Source of the DNA: Pseudomonadota bacterium
GTDB taxonomy: Bacteria; Pseudomonadota; Alphaproteobacteria; Acetobacterales; Acetobacteraceae
Direction of reading: 5' to 3'
NCBI GenBank assembly: GCA_021826425.1
Contig: JAKAZY010000005.1
Span: 1 to 34,276 of the forward strand
Length of the DNA: 34,276 nt
Shown: positions 7,649 through 17,168 of the stretch, one piece after another
How positions within the stretch are numbered: position 1 is the stretch's first letter
Layout: each line of letters starts with the position of its first letter
The notes under the pieces: model-generated
Database searches by the model: none
What the model saw: only the letters and a program-made list of their open reading frames with translations
What the model was told of the DNA's origin: nothing
Position numbers and translations under genes: made by a program

Positions 7649-8731
7649 CTATCGCGCGCGCCAGACGAGCGTGGCGGAAACCGCGTAATTCCAGACCACG
7701 CCTACCGCGGCACCAGCGGCACCCGAGAGCAGGCTGTGCCCGTTTTCCGCATAAAGCGCCGTGGCGATGCCGATATTGGCAATGGCCCCGAGCCCGCAAA
7801 CAGCCATGAACAGCGCCAGGCCCCGCCAGGCTTTTGTGCCTTTCAACCGCTGCGCCCGGTAGGTGAGTTGATTGTTGAGCTGGAAATTCATCACCATGGC
7901 CACGATCGTGCCCAGGGTTTGCGCTTTGCCGAAATCCATCCCGGCGGCGGTGGCGATCTGCAGCACCAGAATATTCACGAGCACGCCGATAATGCCCACC
8001 AGCGCGAAGGAGATGAAACGCAGCGGCACCGTGCCGCGCAGGGCTTTGTCTAGCAGCAGCCCGGCAAATTGCGCCAGCACCAGAACGTCCAGCTTGCTTT
8101 CGCCCGCCAGACGGGGGCGGAATTTATACGGGATTTCCGCGATATCGAGCTTGCGCGGCGAGGCCAGAACGAGGTCTAGCAGGATCTTGAAGCCTTGGCC
8201 CGTCAGCCTGGCGGCCAGCGCGTCGAATAAATCCCGTCGCAACAGGAAGAAGCCGCTCATCGGGTCCGAGATGGAGGTGTGCGTCACCATCTGGGCAACC
8301 CGGATGCCGGTTTGGGAGAGCTTCACCCGCAGCGGCGAGGAGAGGCCGGCGGAGTCACCACCTTCCACGTGGCGGCTGCCCACGGCCATGTCCGCGCCGT
8401 TCATCACGGCTTCCAGCATCAGGGGCAGGCGAGTTTCGTCATGCTGCATGTCGCCGTCAATCACGGCGATATGAGTGGCCGCGGAGGACAGTGCGCCCTC
8501 GATGACTGCCGAGGACAGCCCGCGCCGACCGATGCGGCGAATGCAGTGCACACGCGGGTCCAATTGCGCGATCCGCTTGGCTTCGGCGCTGGTGCCATCC
8601 GGGCTGTCATCGTCGACGAACACAACCTCCCACGCCAGACCAGCGAGCGCCGTATCCAGGGCCGCGACCATCGGGGCGACATTCGCGCGTTCGTTATAGC
8701 ACGGGACGACGATCGTAAGAGCGAGAGTCAC
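7649..8731 (-). CDS. GT2 polyprenyl-phosphate glycosyltransferase fused to GtrA
   Basis: Two-domain protein of 360 residues. Residues 1-225 are a GT2 dolichyl-phosphate-mannose-synthase-like domain: LTIVVPCYNER at the N-terminus, VFVDDDSPDGT around 38-47, and the metal-binding IDGDMQHDE around 91-99. Residues 235-358 are a GtrA-like four-helix membrane domain beginning LRFISFALVGIIG and containing MVMNFQLNNQLTY. It would make a polyprenyl-phosphate hexose and help present it across the membrane. The GTG at 8731 is taken as start because it lies 4 bp after the peroxiredoxin stop; the open frame upstream (to 8800) overlaps that gene. Downstream is the GT39 partner, one base away. The fusion is known among bacterial DPM1 homologues. 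Confidence 0.93.
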   Translation of the reverse strand: MTLALTIVVPCYNERANVAPMVAALDTALAGLAWEVVFVDDDSPDGTSAEAKRIAQLDPRVHCIRRIGRRGLSSAVIEGALSSAATHIAVIDGDMQHDETRLPLMLEAVMNGADMAVGSRHVEGGDSAGLSSPLRVKLSQTGIRVAQMVTHTSISDPMSGFFLLRRDLFDALAARLTGQGFKILLDLVLASPRKLDIAEIPYKFRPRLAGESKLDVLVLAQFAGLLLDKALRGTVPLRFISFALVGIIGVLVNILVLQIATAAGMDFGKAQTLGTIVAMVMNFQLNNQLTYRAQRLKGTKAWRGLALFMAVCGLGAIANIGIATALYAENGHSLLSGAAGAAVGVVWNYAVSATLVWRAR

Positions 8732-8735
8732 CGGT

Positions 8736-9215
8736 TTAGAGGGCTTCGAGAATGGCCTCGGCGCGGCTGACCTCGAACCCACCCGGTTCCTCGACCGCAA
8801 CCTTGGTCACGGTACCATTTTCGATCACAAGCGCGAAACGCTGGCTGCGGACGCCCATGCCACGCGCCACCAGGTCCAGCTCCAGCCCCAACGCCTTGGT
8901 GAAGGTGGCGGAGCCATCCGCCAGGAATTGCACGGCGTCCCAGGCCTTCTGGTCCTTGGCCCAGGCGCCCAGCACAAAGGCGTCGTTCACCGCCAGGCAG
9001 ACGATCCTGTCCACGCCTTTTGCTTTTAGCTCCGGCGCCAGCTTCACGAAGCCGGGCACATGCTTGGCGCTGCAGGTGGGTGTGAAGGCGCCTGGCACGG
9101 CAAACAACACAACTTTTCCAAGGCCCAGCAGCTCCGCCGTTTCCACTTCGCGCGGGCCGTCCGGCGTAGCCAGCATTAGCTTCTGGGCCGGGATTTTGTC
9201 ACCAATTTTGATCAT
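8736..9215 (-). CDS. Peroxiredoxin (Prx5-type)
   Basis: Thiol peroxidase of 159 residues that reduces hydrogen peroxide and organic hydroperoxides. The active site PGAFTPTCSAKHVPGF contains Thr45 and peroxidatic Cys48; a second Cys is at 73 in IVCLAVND, and VLGAWAKDQ and FLADGSATFTKALGL are typical of the Prx5/AhpE-like branch. There is no fused glutaredoxin, so an external thiol system would recycle it. The ATG at 9215 gives the canonical start MIKIGDKIPAQKL; a longer frame extends upstream to 9659 antisense to yqgE and is not credible. It leads the operon with the two glycosyltransferases and is divergent from yqgE. Confidence 0.96.
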   Translation of the reverse strand: MIKIGDKIPAQKLMLATPDGPREVETAELLGLGKVVLFAVPGAFTPTCSAKHVPGFVKLAPELKAKGVDRIVCLAVNDAFVLGAWAKDQKAWDAVQFLADGSATFTKALGLELDLVARGMGVRSQRFALVIENGTVTKVAVEEPGGFEVSRAEAILEAL

Positions 9216-9326
9216 TGTCTGCCTATGTTCGTGGAACGGATGCTCCTTCTTAGGCGAAGTGGCGCGGCAGGTGAAGCCACGGCGCGGGGGCTGGCCGAGC
9301 GGCAGGCGCACGAATATAACAAGGCG

Positions 9327-9914
9327 ATGACGGAGCATGAAATTTCGGCGTCTCATCAACCTGGCTGGCTCACTGGGCAGGTGCTTCTGGCCATGCCGGC
9401 CTTGCGCGATCCGCGCTTTGCCCAGAGCGTGATCTTCGTCTGTGCGCATAACCAGGATGGCGCTATGGGACTGATGCTTAATCGTCCGTTGCGCAAGCCG
9501 AGATTCGGCGATTTGATGGAGCGATTGAAGGTGGAGCCGCACCCGCCGCGGCGCGAGCTGCCGATGGGCGAGGGCGGGCCGGTGGAGGATCATCGCGGGT
9601 TTGTGCTGCACTCGGCCGATTGGATGAGCGAAGGCAGCCTGGATGTGGACGGGGCGCATGGCTTGAGCGCCAGCATGGACGTGCTGCAGGCCGTAGCCTC
9701 TGGCAGCGGCCCTGCCCAGGCCCGGTTACTTCTGGGCTATGCCGGCTGGGGTGCCGGGCAGCTTGAGGAAGAGATTTGGCAGAATAGCTGGCTGACAGCC
9801 CCTGCAGATGATGAGATCATCTTCGACACCGACTACCGGACCAAATGGCAACGCGCGATGGCGAAGCTGAAGATTGACCCCGGGATGCTTTCGGGCGATG
9901 CCGGGCGCGCATGA
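9327..9914 (+). CDS. yqgE: YqgE/AlgH family protein (UPF0301)
   Basis: Protein of 195 residues of the widely conserved UPF0301 (YqgE/AlgH) family, whose biochemical role is unsettled. Family hallmarks seen: LTGQVLLAMPALRDPRFAQS near the N-terminus, FVCAHNQDGAMGLMLNRPL, GGPVEDHRGFVLHS, and LLGYAGWGAGQLEEEI near the C-terminus. The ATG at 9327 is chosen because homology begins just after it; upstream in-frame codons from 9225 lack family similarity. First gene of a three-gene plus-strand operon: its TGA overlaps the rdgB ATG (ATGA at 9911-9914). Confidence 0.94.
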   Translation: MTEHEISASHQPGWLTGQVLLAMPALRDPRFAQSVIFVCAHNQDGAMGLMLNRPLRKPRFGDLMERLKVEPHPPRRELPMGEGGPVEDHRGFVLHSADWMSEGSLDVDGAHGLSASMDVLQAVASGSGPAQARLLLGYAGWGAGQLEEEIWQNSWLTAPADDEIIFDTDYRTKWQRAMAKLKIDPGMLSGDAGRA

Positions 9915-10516
9915 AAAAACTCGTTATTGCCACCCATAATCCCGGCAAGCTCAAGGAATTCCGGACATTTCTGGCGCCACTGGGCTATGAGGTTACTTCC
10001 TCCGGGGAACTGGGCCTACCCGAACCTGCCGAAACCGCGCCAGATTTTGTGGGCAATGCCCGCATCAAGGCCGTGGCGGCGGCCAAAGCCTCAGGGCTTC
10101 CTGCGTTGGGCGATGATTCCGGGCTTTGCGTCTCGGCGTTGAATGGCCAGCCCGGCGTGTATTCTTCACGCTATGCAGGAGACGACTACCCGGGTGCCTT
10201 CGCCAAGATCATCGCCGCGGCTGAAGCCAAGAACGATTGGGAGGCATGGTTCACCTGTGCGCTTTGCCTTGCCCAGCCGGATGGCACCACTGGCACCTAT
10301 ATCGGCGAAGCGTTCGGGCGTATCGCCCCCGCGCCGCGCGGAGAAAACGGGTTCGGCTATGACCCGATCTTCATCCCCAATGGCTACGAACAGAGCTATG
10401 CCGAGCTTGGGCCTGAGAAAGACAAGATCAGCCACCGCGCGCGAGCGTTCGAGCAGATCGGCGCCGTGCTCGCGGATGCCGAAAAGCCGCGGAGTAGATT
10501 GCACATAAAGCCATGA
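9911..10516 (+). CDS. rdgB: Non-canonical purine NTP pyrophosphatase (dITP/XTPase)
   Basis: House-cleaning enzyme of 201 residues that hydrolyses dITP, ITP and XTP to the monophosphates and keeps deaminated purines out of DNA and RNA. HAM1/RdgB motifs seen in order: IATHNPGKLKEF (residues 6-17), ALGDDSGLCVSALNGQPGVY with the metal-binding acidic pair, SSRYAG, GENGFGYDPIFIP, and the C-terminal KDKISHRARAF. Length and order are typical. It is sandwiched by 4-bp overlaps with yqgE and the phosphodiesterase gene, implying coupled translation. Confidence 0.97.
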   Translation: MKKLVIATHNPGKLKEFRTFLAPLGYEVTSSGELGLPEPAETAPDFVGNARIKAVAAAKASGLPALGDDSGLCVSALNGQPGVYSSRYAGDDYPGAFAKIIAAAEAKNDWEAWFTCALCLAQPDGTTGTYIGEAFGRIAPAPRGENGFGYDPIFIPNGYEQSYAELGPEKDKISHRARAFEQIGAVLADAEKPRSRLHIKP

Positions 10517-11427
10517 TTGCGGTTTTCGGGCATCGCGGCGCACGCGGATTATTGCCCGAAAACACGCTGCCGGGATTCGTCCTGGCGCAGCGGCTTCAGC
10601 TCACGGGGGTGGAATTTGATATCGGCGTAACGGCGGATGGCGTTGCGGTGGTGCATCATGACCCAAAGCCGAACCCTGACTCTGCCCGTGACAGCGCCGG
10701 CGTCTATGTCGGAGGTGACGCCCCGTTTATCCGCACGCTAACGTTTCAGCAGCTTGGCGCCTATGATGTCGGCCGGTTACGCGCGGGGTCTGACTACGCT
10801 GCGCGCTTTCCTGATCAAGCGCCACTTGATGGCACGCCCATTCCGATATTGGCCGAGGTACTGGCTTCATGCGCATCGCTGGATTTTCTTGTCGAGGTTA
10901 AAACCTTCCCAGACCAGCCAGAGGCAACGCTGGCGCCGAAGCAACTGGTTGAGGTGGTGGTGGGCACACTGCGAGAGGCAAAAGCCATCAACAAGGCCGT
11001 ACTTTACGCTTTCGACTGGCGGGTGCTGGAAGCAGCCGCGCTGCTGGAGCCTGCGTTGCGGCGCGGCTGCCTGACAGAGCCGCAAACCTTGGAACGTTCT
11101 GAGCTCTGGTTTGGCCAGACCCGGCTGGCCGCATTTGCACCGTGCCGACCTGGCAGTGTTCCGCGCGCGGTGGCCAGCACCGGCGCTGCCGTGTGGGCGC
11201 CGTTTCATGAGACGCTGGACGCTGCCGAGATGGATGAAGCCCGCCGCCTCGGCCTAGCGGTGATCCCCTGGACGGTGAACGAGGCCGCGGATATCCGCCG
11301 CATGAGCGAGCTTGGTGTGGACGGCATGATTTCTGACAGGCCAGACCGGGTGAAGGAGATGCTAGAGGCGGATGGCGTTACGATCGCCCCGCCGGGTTTT
11401 GTCGCTAGGTTAGGACGGGGGCGATGA
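10513..11427 (+). CDS. Glycerophosphodiester phosphodiesterase family protein
   Basis: Enzyme of 304 residues expected to hydrolyse glycerophosphodiesters to glycerol 3-phosphate and an alcohol. Catalytic features of the GDPD TIM barrel are visible: His7-Arg8 in FGHRGARG, Glu16-Asn17 in LPENTLPGF, Glu34 and Asp36 in GVEFDIGVTADG, His49 in VHHDPKPN, then FLVEVKTFP and the C-terminal PWTVNEAADIRRMSELGVDGMI split over the barrel's last strands. No signal peptide is seen, so it is probably cytoplasmic like UgpQ. ATG overlaps the rdgB stop. The last codons run into the left arm of a palindromic element (11410-11477) shared with the secA 3' end. Confidence 0.93.
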   Translation: MIAVFGHRGARGLLPENTLPGFVLAQRLQLTGVEFDIGVTADGVAVVHHDPKPNPDSARDSAGVYVGGDAPFIRTLTFQQLGAYDVGRLRAGSDYAARFPDQAPLDGTPIPILAEVLASCASLDFLVEVKTFPDQPEATLAPKQLVEVVVGTLREAKAINKAVLYAFDWRVLEAAALLEPALRRGCLTEPQTLERSELWFGQTRLAAFAPCRPGSVPRAVASTGAAVWAPFHETLDAAEMDEARRLGLAVIPWTVNEAADIRRMSELGVDGMISDRPDRVKEMLEADGVTIAPPGFVARLGRGR

Positions 11428-11477
11428 CATCAGGTTAACCCGCGTTGCGGATCAACCTGAAATGATCACATCCTAAA
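11410..11477. repeat. Palindromic dispersed element, copy C; shared 3' end of GDPD gene and secA
   Basis: Ends TTAGGA (11410-11415) and TCCTAA (11471-11476) are inverted, with inner arms TCAGGTT (11430-11436) and AACCTGA (11454-11460). The right half (11448-11477) is 22/30 identical to copy B. It contains the GDPD gene stop (TGA 11425-11427) and the secA stop (TAG at 11473-11475, minus). It probably acts as a bidirectional terminator for the convergent genes, although no T-run follows. Confidence 0.75.
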
Positions 11478-14181
11478 CCTTGCCGTGACAGTATTTGAAT
11501 TTTTTGCCGGAGCCGCAGGGGCAGGCCGCGTTGCGCGGTGTCGCACCCCAGGTTTCGGGCCGGGCTGGGTTCACCTCTGCCTCATCGAAAACGGGAAGCA
11601 ACGCATCTGTATTGCGCACCACCGGCTCGGCCAAAGCCAGACCGCCCTGCATCGCGCCCGGCTCGGGGTGAGATTCCACCATCGCCGGCGGTGCGGGTTC
11701 GGCGGGCATCTGAACCTGCACGTGCGCCATCGCCAGGGTCACGCGCTCTTTCAAATCGTCCAGCATCGCTGCGAACATCGCGAAGGCCTCGCGCTTATAT
11801 TCGTTCAGCGGGTCGCGCTGGCCATAACCGCGAAGGCCAATGCCCTGGCGCAGATAATCCAGCGCCAGTAGATGCTCCTTCCAGACGGTATCCAACGTCT
11901 GCAACAGCACGGATTTCTCGATATAGGCGATAAGCTGCTGACCAAACTGCACGGCCTTGGCGGCTGCGGCTTGCTCGGCCGTCTGCTCGATCCGCTCGCG
12001 CAGATGTACTTCGTCGATGCCCTCTTCAGCCGCCCAATCCACAATTGGCAGATCCAGCGCCAGCACGCGGTTCACATCAGCGGCCAACTCGGCGGATTGC
12101 CATTGCTCGGCGAAGGCTTTCTCCGGCACGCGGTTTTCCACCATCGCGGAGATTACATCGGCGCGCATTTCGGTTACGACATCAGCGACGCTGTCCGTGC
12201 TCATAAACTCGCGGCGCTGGGCATAAACTTCCTTGCGCTGGTCGTTCATCACGTCGTCATATTTCAGCACGTTCTTGCGCATATCGAAATTACGAACTTC
12301 GACCTTCTTCTGCGCCTTCTCCAATGCCTTGTTGATCCAGGGGTGGATGATCGCCTCGCCATCCCTGAGCCCCAGCTTCTGCAACATGCTGCCCATCCGG
12401 TCGGAGCCGAAAATACGCATCAGATCGTCTTCGAGCGAGAGAAAGAAGCGTGATGCACCGGGGTCGCCTTGCCGGCCAGAGCGGCCGCGCAGCTGGTTGT
12501 CGATGCGCCGGCTTTCATGGCGCTCCGTGCCGATGACAAACAACCCGCCCGCCGCTTTCACCAGGTTGTGGTTGGCGTCGATCTCGGCGCGCAAGGCCGC
12601 CGGATCCACACCCGGTTCCAGCGCCAAGCGCATCTCGTAATTACCGCCGAGTTTGATGTCCGTGCCGCGCCCGGCCATATTGGTGGCGATGGTGATGGCG
12701 CCTGGTGCTCCGGCCTGGGCGACGATTTTGGCTTCCTGCTCATGGAAGCGGGCGTTTAGCACGCTGTGTTTGATGCCCTTCCTGTCGAGGAGGCTGGAGA
12801 TGATCTCGCTCTTCTCGATGCTCGTGGTGCCGACAAGCACCGGCTGGCCACGCTCCCGGCATTCGCTGATCAGTTTTGCCACCGCCTCATATTTCTCGGC
12901 GGCGGTACGGTATACCTCGTCGTCCTGGTCGTCGCGCGCCACCGGCACATTGGTGGGAATTTCGACGACGGTCAGCTTGTAGATCTGCTCGAACTCGTCC
13001 GCCTCCGTCATCGCGGTGCCGGTCATGCCAGCCAACTTGGGGTAGAGGCGGAAATAATTCTGGAAGGTGATGGAGGCGAGCGTCTGGTTCTCCTGTTGAA
13101 CCTCCACCCGCTCCTTGGCTTCCAGCGCTTGGTGCAGACCATCAGAATAGCGTCGGCCCTCCAGCATACGGCCGGTAAACTCGTCGATGATGACGATCTT
13201 ACCCTCACGCACGATGTAATCCACATCGCGGGCAAACAACGTGCGGGCGCGCAAGGATTGCTGCACATGATGCACCAGGGGCACGTTGGTGCGGTCGTAA
13301 AGCCCGCCGGAGAGCAGCCCGGCGGCTTGCATCATCTCCTCCACGGTTTCGGCACCCAGCTCGGTCATGTTTACCGTGCGGGCTTTTTCGTCTTTCTCAT
13401 AAAATTCATGTTTGCCGTCGTCGGCCACATCCCCGCGTGAGAGGAAGGCTTCCACCACCGTATCCACCTGGGCGTAGAGGCCGACAGGTTCATCGGACGG
13501 GCCGGAGATGATCAGCGGCGTGCGGGCTTCGTCGATCAGGATACTATCCACCTCGTCCACGATGGCAAAGCTGAAGGGCCGCTGAACCATATCCTCCAGC
13601 CGGTACTTCATATTGTCGCGCAGATAATCGAAGCCGAATTCGTTATTGGTGCCGTAAGTGATATCGGCGGCATAGGCGACGCGCCGGTCCGGTTCTTCCA
13701 CACCAGGCACAATAACGCCGGTGGAAAGCCCTAGAAAGCCGTAAAGCTGGCCCATCTGCTCGGCATCGCGCCGGGCCAGGTAGTCGTTGACGGTGACGAC
13801 ATGCACGCCCCGGCCGTTGAGCGCATTGAGATAGACAGCGAGTGTGGCGACCAGGGTCTTGCCCTCGCCGGTCTTCATCTCGGCGATGCGCCCTTCATGC
13901 AGTACCATGCCGCCGATCAGCTGCACGTCAAAATGGCGCATGCCGAGCACGCGCCGGGAGGCCTCACGCACCACGGCGAAGGCTTCCTCCAGGATATCGT
14001 CCAGGCGCTCACCCTGTTCCAGCCGGGTTTTGAATTCCTGGGTTTTGGCGGTCAGCGCCGCGTCGTCCAGCGCTGCCACCTGTGGTTCCAGCGCGTTGAT
14101 GGCCGCAACCCGGCGCTTGAAGCTTTTCAGGGTACGGTCGTTGCTGGAGCCGAAAACGGCGCGGGCGAGGCTGGATAACAT
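11473..14181 (-). CDS. secA: Preprotein translocase ATPase SecA
   Basis: Full-length 902-residue motor that drives unfolded preproteins through SecYEG. Seen: Walker A in [17 protein letters not shown], the DEAD-like box [19 protein letters not shown], the preprotein-binding region, [15 protein letters not shown] and the helicase-like motif [18 protein letters not shown] of the second nucleotide-binding fold, and the helical scaffold/wing domains. The C-terminal zinc-binding SEC-C motif [16 protein letters not shown], which contacts SecB and ribosomes, is intact. The ATG at 14181 gives [16 protein letters not shown], the expected SecA N-terminus. It is convergent with the GDPD operon and divergent from the periplasmic foldase gene, a natural pairing of export and folding. 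Confidence 0.99.
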   Translation of the reverse strand: MLSSLARAVFGSSNDRTLKSFKRRVAAINALEPQVAALDDAALTAKTQEFKTRLEQGERLDDILEEAFAVVREASRRVLGMRHFDVQLIGGMVLHEGRIAEMKTGEGKTLVATLAVYLNALNGRGVHVVTVNDYLARRDAEQMGQLYGFLGLSTGVIVPGVEEPDRRVAYAADITYGTNNEFGFDYLRDNMKYRLEDMVQRPFSFAIVDEVDSILIDEARTPLIISGPSDEPVGLYAQVDTVVEAFLSRGDVADDGKHEFYEKDEKARTVNMTELGAETVEEMMQAAGLLSGGLYDRTNVPLVHHVQQSLRARTLFARDVDYIVREGKIVIIDEFTGRMLEGRRYSDGLHQALEAKERVEVQQENQTLASITFQNYFRLYPKLAGMTGTAMTEADEFEQIYKLTVVEIPTNVPVARDDQDDEVYRTAAEKYEAVAKLISECRERGQPVLVGTTSIEKSEIISSLLDRKGIKHSVLNARFHEQEAKIVAQAGAPGAITIATNMAGRGTDIKLGGNYEMRLALEPGVDPAALRAEIDANHNLVKAAGGLFVIGTERHESRRIDNQLRGRSGRQGDPGASRFFLSLEDDLMRIFGSDRMGSMLQKLGLRDGEAIIHPWINKALEKAQKKVEVRNFDMRKNVLKYDDVMNDQRKEVYAQRREFMSTDSVADVVTEMRADVISAMVENRVPEKAFAEQWQSAELAADVNRVLALDLPIVDWAAEEGIDEVHLRERIEQTAEQAAAAKAVQFGQQLIAYIEKSVLLQTLDTVWKEHLLALDYLRQGIGLRGYGQRDPLNEYKREAFAMFAAMLDDLKERVTLAMAHVQVQMPAEPAPPAMVESHPEPGAMQGGLALAEPVVRNTDALLPVFDEAEVNPARPETWGATPRNAACPCGSGKKFKYCHGKV

Positions 14182-14344
14182 GATGGGGGTGAGATCCGCA
14201 CTTACAGTAAAAGATTGAGGCTGACATAGTAGCAGGGGGGGGCAGGGTCAATTCATCCGCCGTGCGGGGTGGAAAACGGCCAAGCCTTGCCCGGCAGCGG
14301 GCTTTGGCCCATAGGTGCCGCATCCTCAGAATAAGGTTGAACAT
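14182..14344. promoter_or_regulatory. Divergent promoter region, secA / ppiC
   Basis: 163-bp gap holding both promoters, with a run of seven or more G near 14235. No reading frame, SecM-like arrest peptide or clear operator was seen. No SecA-responsive leader could be recognised. Confidence 0.35.
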
Positions 14345-15229
14345 ATGCGTCGGTTGTCTAAGCTTTCCGCCCTGGCTCTCACGCTTGCCCTGGCCGCTCC
14401 GGCGGCATTCGCGCAGCCGGCCCCGGCCGGGCCAAAGGATTCCGATCCGGTGGTCGCCACGGTCAATGGCATCAAGATCCATATGAGCCAGATCCAGGCT
14501 GATGCGCAGAACTTGCCGCCGCAGGCGCAGCAATTATCGCCCCAGCAGCTGCTGCCGCTGCTGATTAACCAGGAAGTGGACCGCAAGGCCTTGCTGATTG
14601 CCGCGCAGAAAGAAAACCTGGAGAGTGACCCGGCTGTGGCTGCCCGCATGAAGGCCGCTGCCGATGTTCAGCTTGAAAATGCCTATGTGCAGAAGGCTGT
14701 GGCCGCGCAGGTGACCGATACCGCCGTGCAGGCCGAGTATAACCGCGACTATGCCGGCAAACCCGGCCCCGAGCAGGTGGATGCCCGCCATATCCTGGTT
14801 TCCTCGGAAGCTCAGGCGGAGGACATCATCAAACAGCTCAATAAGGGCGCTGACTTCGCCAAGCTGGCGGAGAAATACAGCATCGACCCCGGTGCGAAGA
14901 ATGGCGGCGAGCTGGGTTGGTTCTCCAAGGACGAGATGGTGCCCGCCTTTGCCGATGCCGCCTTCGCGCTGAAGAAGGGCCAGTACACCAAAACCCCGGT
15001 CCACACCCAGTTCGGCTGGCACGTGATCCTGAACGAAGGCCATCGCACCGCCCCCACCCCGACCCTGGCCGACGTGCAGGACCAGATACGTCAGAAGCTG
15101 AGTGACCAGGTGGTGCAGGCAACGCTGGACAAAGTGCGCAGCCAGGTGAAGGTCCAGGTGTTTGGCCCGGATGGAAAGCCGGTGCCGCAGACCGCACCGG
15201 ATGCCTCCGCCAGCGGCGCCAGCAAGTAG
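14345..15229 (+). CDS. Periplasmic parvulin-type peptidylprolyl isomerase (PpiC/SurA-like)
   Basis: Exported prolyl isomerase/chaperone of 294 residues. The N-terminal signal peptide (MRRLSKLSALALTLALAAPA...) ends in AFA before QP, a good signal peptidase I site at about residue 23. A SurA_N-like helical segment follows, then one PpiC domain at about 140-240: VDARHILVSSEAQAEDII, FAKLAEKYSIDPGAKNGGEL, GWFSKDEMVPAFADAAF and TQFGWHVIL. The tail is Pro/Ala/Ser-rich. AAGG at 14333-14336 is 8 bases before the ATG at 14345; an in-frame ATG lies earlier at 14315 but would spoil the signal peptide. argJ follows after 6 bases, suggesting co-transcription. Confidence 0.95.
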   Translation: MRRLSKLSALALTLALAAPAAFAQPAPAGPKDSDPVVATVNGIKIHMSQIQADAQNLPPQAQQLSPQQLLPLLINQEVDRKALLIAAQKENLESDPAVAARMKAAADVQLENAYVQKAVAAQVTDTAVQAEYNRDYAGKPGPEQVDARHILVSSEAQAEDIIKQLNKGADFAKLAEKYSIDPGAKNGGELGWFSKDEMVPAFADAAFALKKGQYTKTPVHTQFGWHVILNEGHRTAPTPTLADVQDQIRQKLSDQVVQATLDKVRSQVKVQVFGPDGKPVPQTAPDASASGASK

Positions 15230-15235
15230 GCTGAC

Positions 15236-16465
15236 ATGGTTGGCCAGCTTCCCGTCTCTCCCTTAGCGCTTCCCCTGCCTGAGCTGCCGCCCATCGCGGG
15301 CGTACGCATGGCCACCGCGGCGACGGGGATTCGCTACAAAGGGCGAACGGATGTGTTGCTGGCCGAGCTGGCTGAGGGCACCAATGTGGCGGGTGTGTTC
15401 ACCCGCAACCAATGCCCCGGCGCGCCGGTTAGCTGGTGCCGGGAGGTGCTGTCCGGCGGCACCGCCCGCGCCCTGGTGGTAAATGCCGGCAATGCTAATG
15501 TGTTCACCGGCGCTGCCGGTGCCCGCGCTGCAGAAACCACGGCCGCCGCCGCCGCTGCCACCCTGGGCACCCAACCCGGCCAGATATTCCTGGCCTCCAC
15601 CGGCGTTATCGGCGAGCCGCTGCCGGCTGAAAAAATCGTCGCGGTGATGGACGCGCTGAAGGCAGACCTCACGGCGGACCGTTTCGCCGAGGCAGCCTGC
15701 GCCATCATGACCACCGACACCTTTCCGAAGGGCGCCACCCGCACCGCACGGCTGGGCGGGGTGGAGGTGCGGATCAACGGTATCGCCAAGGGCTCGGGCA
15801 TGATCGCGCCGGACATGGCGACGATGCTGAGCTTTATTTTCACCGATGCCGCGATTCCCGCCCCGGCTTTGCAGGCCATGCTCTCCAAGGGCGTGGAAAA
15901 CACATTCAACTGCATCACCATCGATTCCGATACCTCGACATCGGACACCGTGCTGCTCTTCGCCACTGGCCAGGCCGGCAACAAACCCACGCAAGACCCT
16001 GGCGCGCTGGCGGATTTCCGCCGTGCCTTGCACGAGGTCCTGCACGACCTGGCGATGATGGTTGTACGTGACGGTGAGGGTGCTCAGAAACTCGTCACCA
16101 TCAATGTTGAGGGCGCTGTCAGCCATGCCTCGGCCAAGCGCATCGGTATGGTCATCGCCAACTCCCCGTTGGTGAAAACCGCCATCGCGGGCGAGGATGC
16201 GAATTGGGGCCGTATTGTCATGGCTGTCGGCAAAGCGGGCGAACCGGCGGACCGCGACAAGCTGGGTGTGGCGGTAGGCGGCGTCTGGATGGCGCAGAAC
16301 GGAGGCGTGGTGCCGGGCTATAATGAAGCGCCCGTGGTTCAGCACATGAAGGGCCGCGAAATCGAAATCACCGTCGATATCGGCCTGGGTGATGGCCACG
16401 CCACCGTTTGGACATGCGACCTCACCCACGGCTATATCGACATTAATGGCTCCTACCGGAGCTAA
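15236..16465 (+). CDS. argJ: Bifunctional ornithine acetyltransferase / N-acetylglutamate synthase
   Basis: Enzyme of 409 residues that transfers acetyl from N-acetylornithine to glutamate, recycling the acetyl group in arginine synthesis; many ArgJ proteins also use acetyl-CoA. The precursor cleaves itself before a catalytic threonine, here about Thr196 in [16 protein letters not shown]. Other ArgJ motifs: [33 protein letters not shown] and the C-terminal [15 protein letters not shown]. Length and order are canonical. Start ATG at 15236, six bases after the foldase stop. Whether it is mono- or bifunctional cannot be judged here. Confidence 0.98.
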   Translation: MVGQLPVSPLALPLPELPPIAGVRMATAATGIRYKGRTDVLLAELAEGTNVAGVFTRNQCPGAPVSWCREVLSGGTARALVVNAGNANVFTGAAGARAAETTAAAAAATLGTQPGQIFLASTGVIGEPLPAEKIVAVMDALKADLTADRFAEAACAIMTTDTFPKGATRTARLGGVEVRINGIAKGSGMIAPDMATMLSFIFTDAAIPAPALQAMLSKGVENTFNCITIDSDTSTSDTVLLFATGQAGNKPTQDPGALADFRRALHEVLHDLAMMVVRDGEGAQKLVTINVEGAVSHASAKRIGMVIANSPLVKTAIAGEDANWGRIVMAVGKAGEPADRDKLGVAVGGVWMAQNGGVVPGYNEAPVVQHMKGREIEITVDIGLGDGHATVWTCDLTHGYIDINGSYRS

Positions 16466-16499
16466 AACAGCGACTTTTCGAGAGAGCGGCCTGCGTTGG

Positions 16500-16706
16500 T
16501 CATTCGACGTCGATCGTGTCCTCAACGATATGGGTGAGATGCACAGCGTCGATTTGCAGCGTCATTTTGGCTTTTAGCCGCGCGCTGGGCTTGATCGTTC
16601 CGGCTTTCACACCTGCCGCGATCGCGGCTTCAATTTCGCGCTGCGAACTGACGCCGACTGTCTTGAGGAATTTGCGAACCGACATATTGAGTTTTTCTGA
16701 GTCCAT
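16500..16706 (-). CDS. DUF6494-family small protein
   Basis: Small 68-residue protein with the recognisable pattern NMSVRKFLKTVGVSSQREIEAA, then a short helical linker and AKMTLQIDAVHLTHIVEDTID. This resembles the DUF6494 family of short proteins in Alphaproteobacteria, of unknown function. The ATG at 16706 is supported by GGAGG at 16716-16720, nine bases away; a longer in-frame start at 16727 lacks that support. Its 3' end is convergent with argJ (34-bp gap). The assignment is by sequence pattern recalled, so moderate for family and good for being a gene. Confidence 0.85.
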   Translation of the reverse strand: MDSEKLNMSVRKFLKTVGVSSQREIEAAIAAGVKAGTIKPSARLKAKMTLQIDAVHLTHIVEDTIDVE

Positions 16707-16823
16707 CCTGATTATCCTCCTGTGCACATATCTTTGATATCGCGTGGCGCCAACACCGTAATGATGCGCGTTCTGGCGATTGAAAGAAAAGAGAAAACAC
16801 TTGCGGGTAACGTTTTTTTCATT

Positions 16824-17168
16824 TCACCGTTTAATCACCACATAGGTCTTGCGCACCGTCTCCTCGATCTTCCAAACTCCAAGACTATTCGCGGGCAGCA
16901 GAAACGCATCCCCCGCCGTAAAGTGGATTTCTTTCCCGCCATCTGGCGTAAAGCTGCCCTTGCCGGCGATGAAATGGCAAAATTCCTGGTCGGTAATTTG
17001 CCGCCGCCATATGCCCGGCGTGCATTCCCAGATGCCGGTTTCCACCTGGTCCGCGCGCTTCACCTCCAGGCTGGAAACCTGGGAGACGGGTTCGCCCAAG
17101 GGCACCGCCACGGGACCGGAGGGGCCGAGATCGGCGATGAGACTATCGTGCAAATGTGTAATGCTCAT
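16824..17168 (-). CDS. Cupin-domain protein (DUF861/EutQ-like)
   Basis: Small beta-barrel protein of 114 residues. The cupin pattern is visible: GIWECTPGIWRRQITDQEFCHFIAGKG with the strand-turn-strand core, then FTPDGGKEIHFTAGDAFLLPANSLGVWKIEE ending in VRKTYVVIKR. It matches the DUF861 type of cupin (residues W, E, C, Y/F-H...G preserved). Such proteins are found as stand-alone sugar- or ureidoglycolate-related enzymes or as unknown binding proteins; no substrate is claimed. It lies 83 bp downstream of the PQQ propeller gene on the same strand. Confidence 0.9.
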   Translation of the reverse strand: MSITHLHDSLIADLGPSGPVAVPLGEPVSQVSSLEVKRADQVETGIWECTPGIWRRQITDQEFCHFIAGKGSFTPDGGKEIHFTAGDAFLLPANSLGVWKIEETVRKTYVVIKR

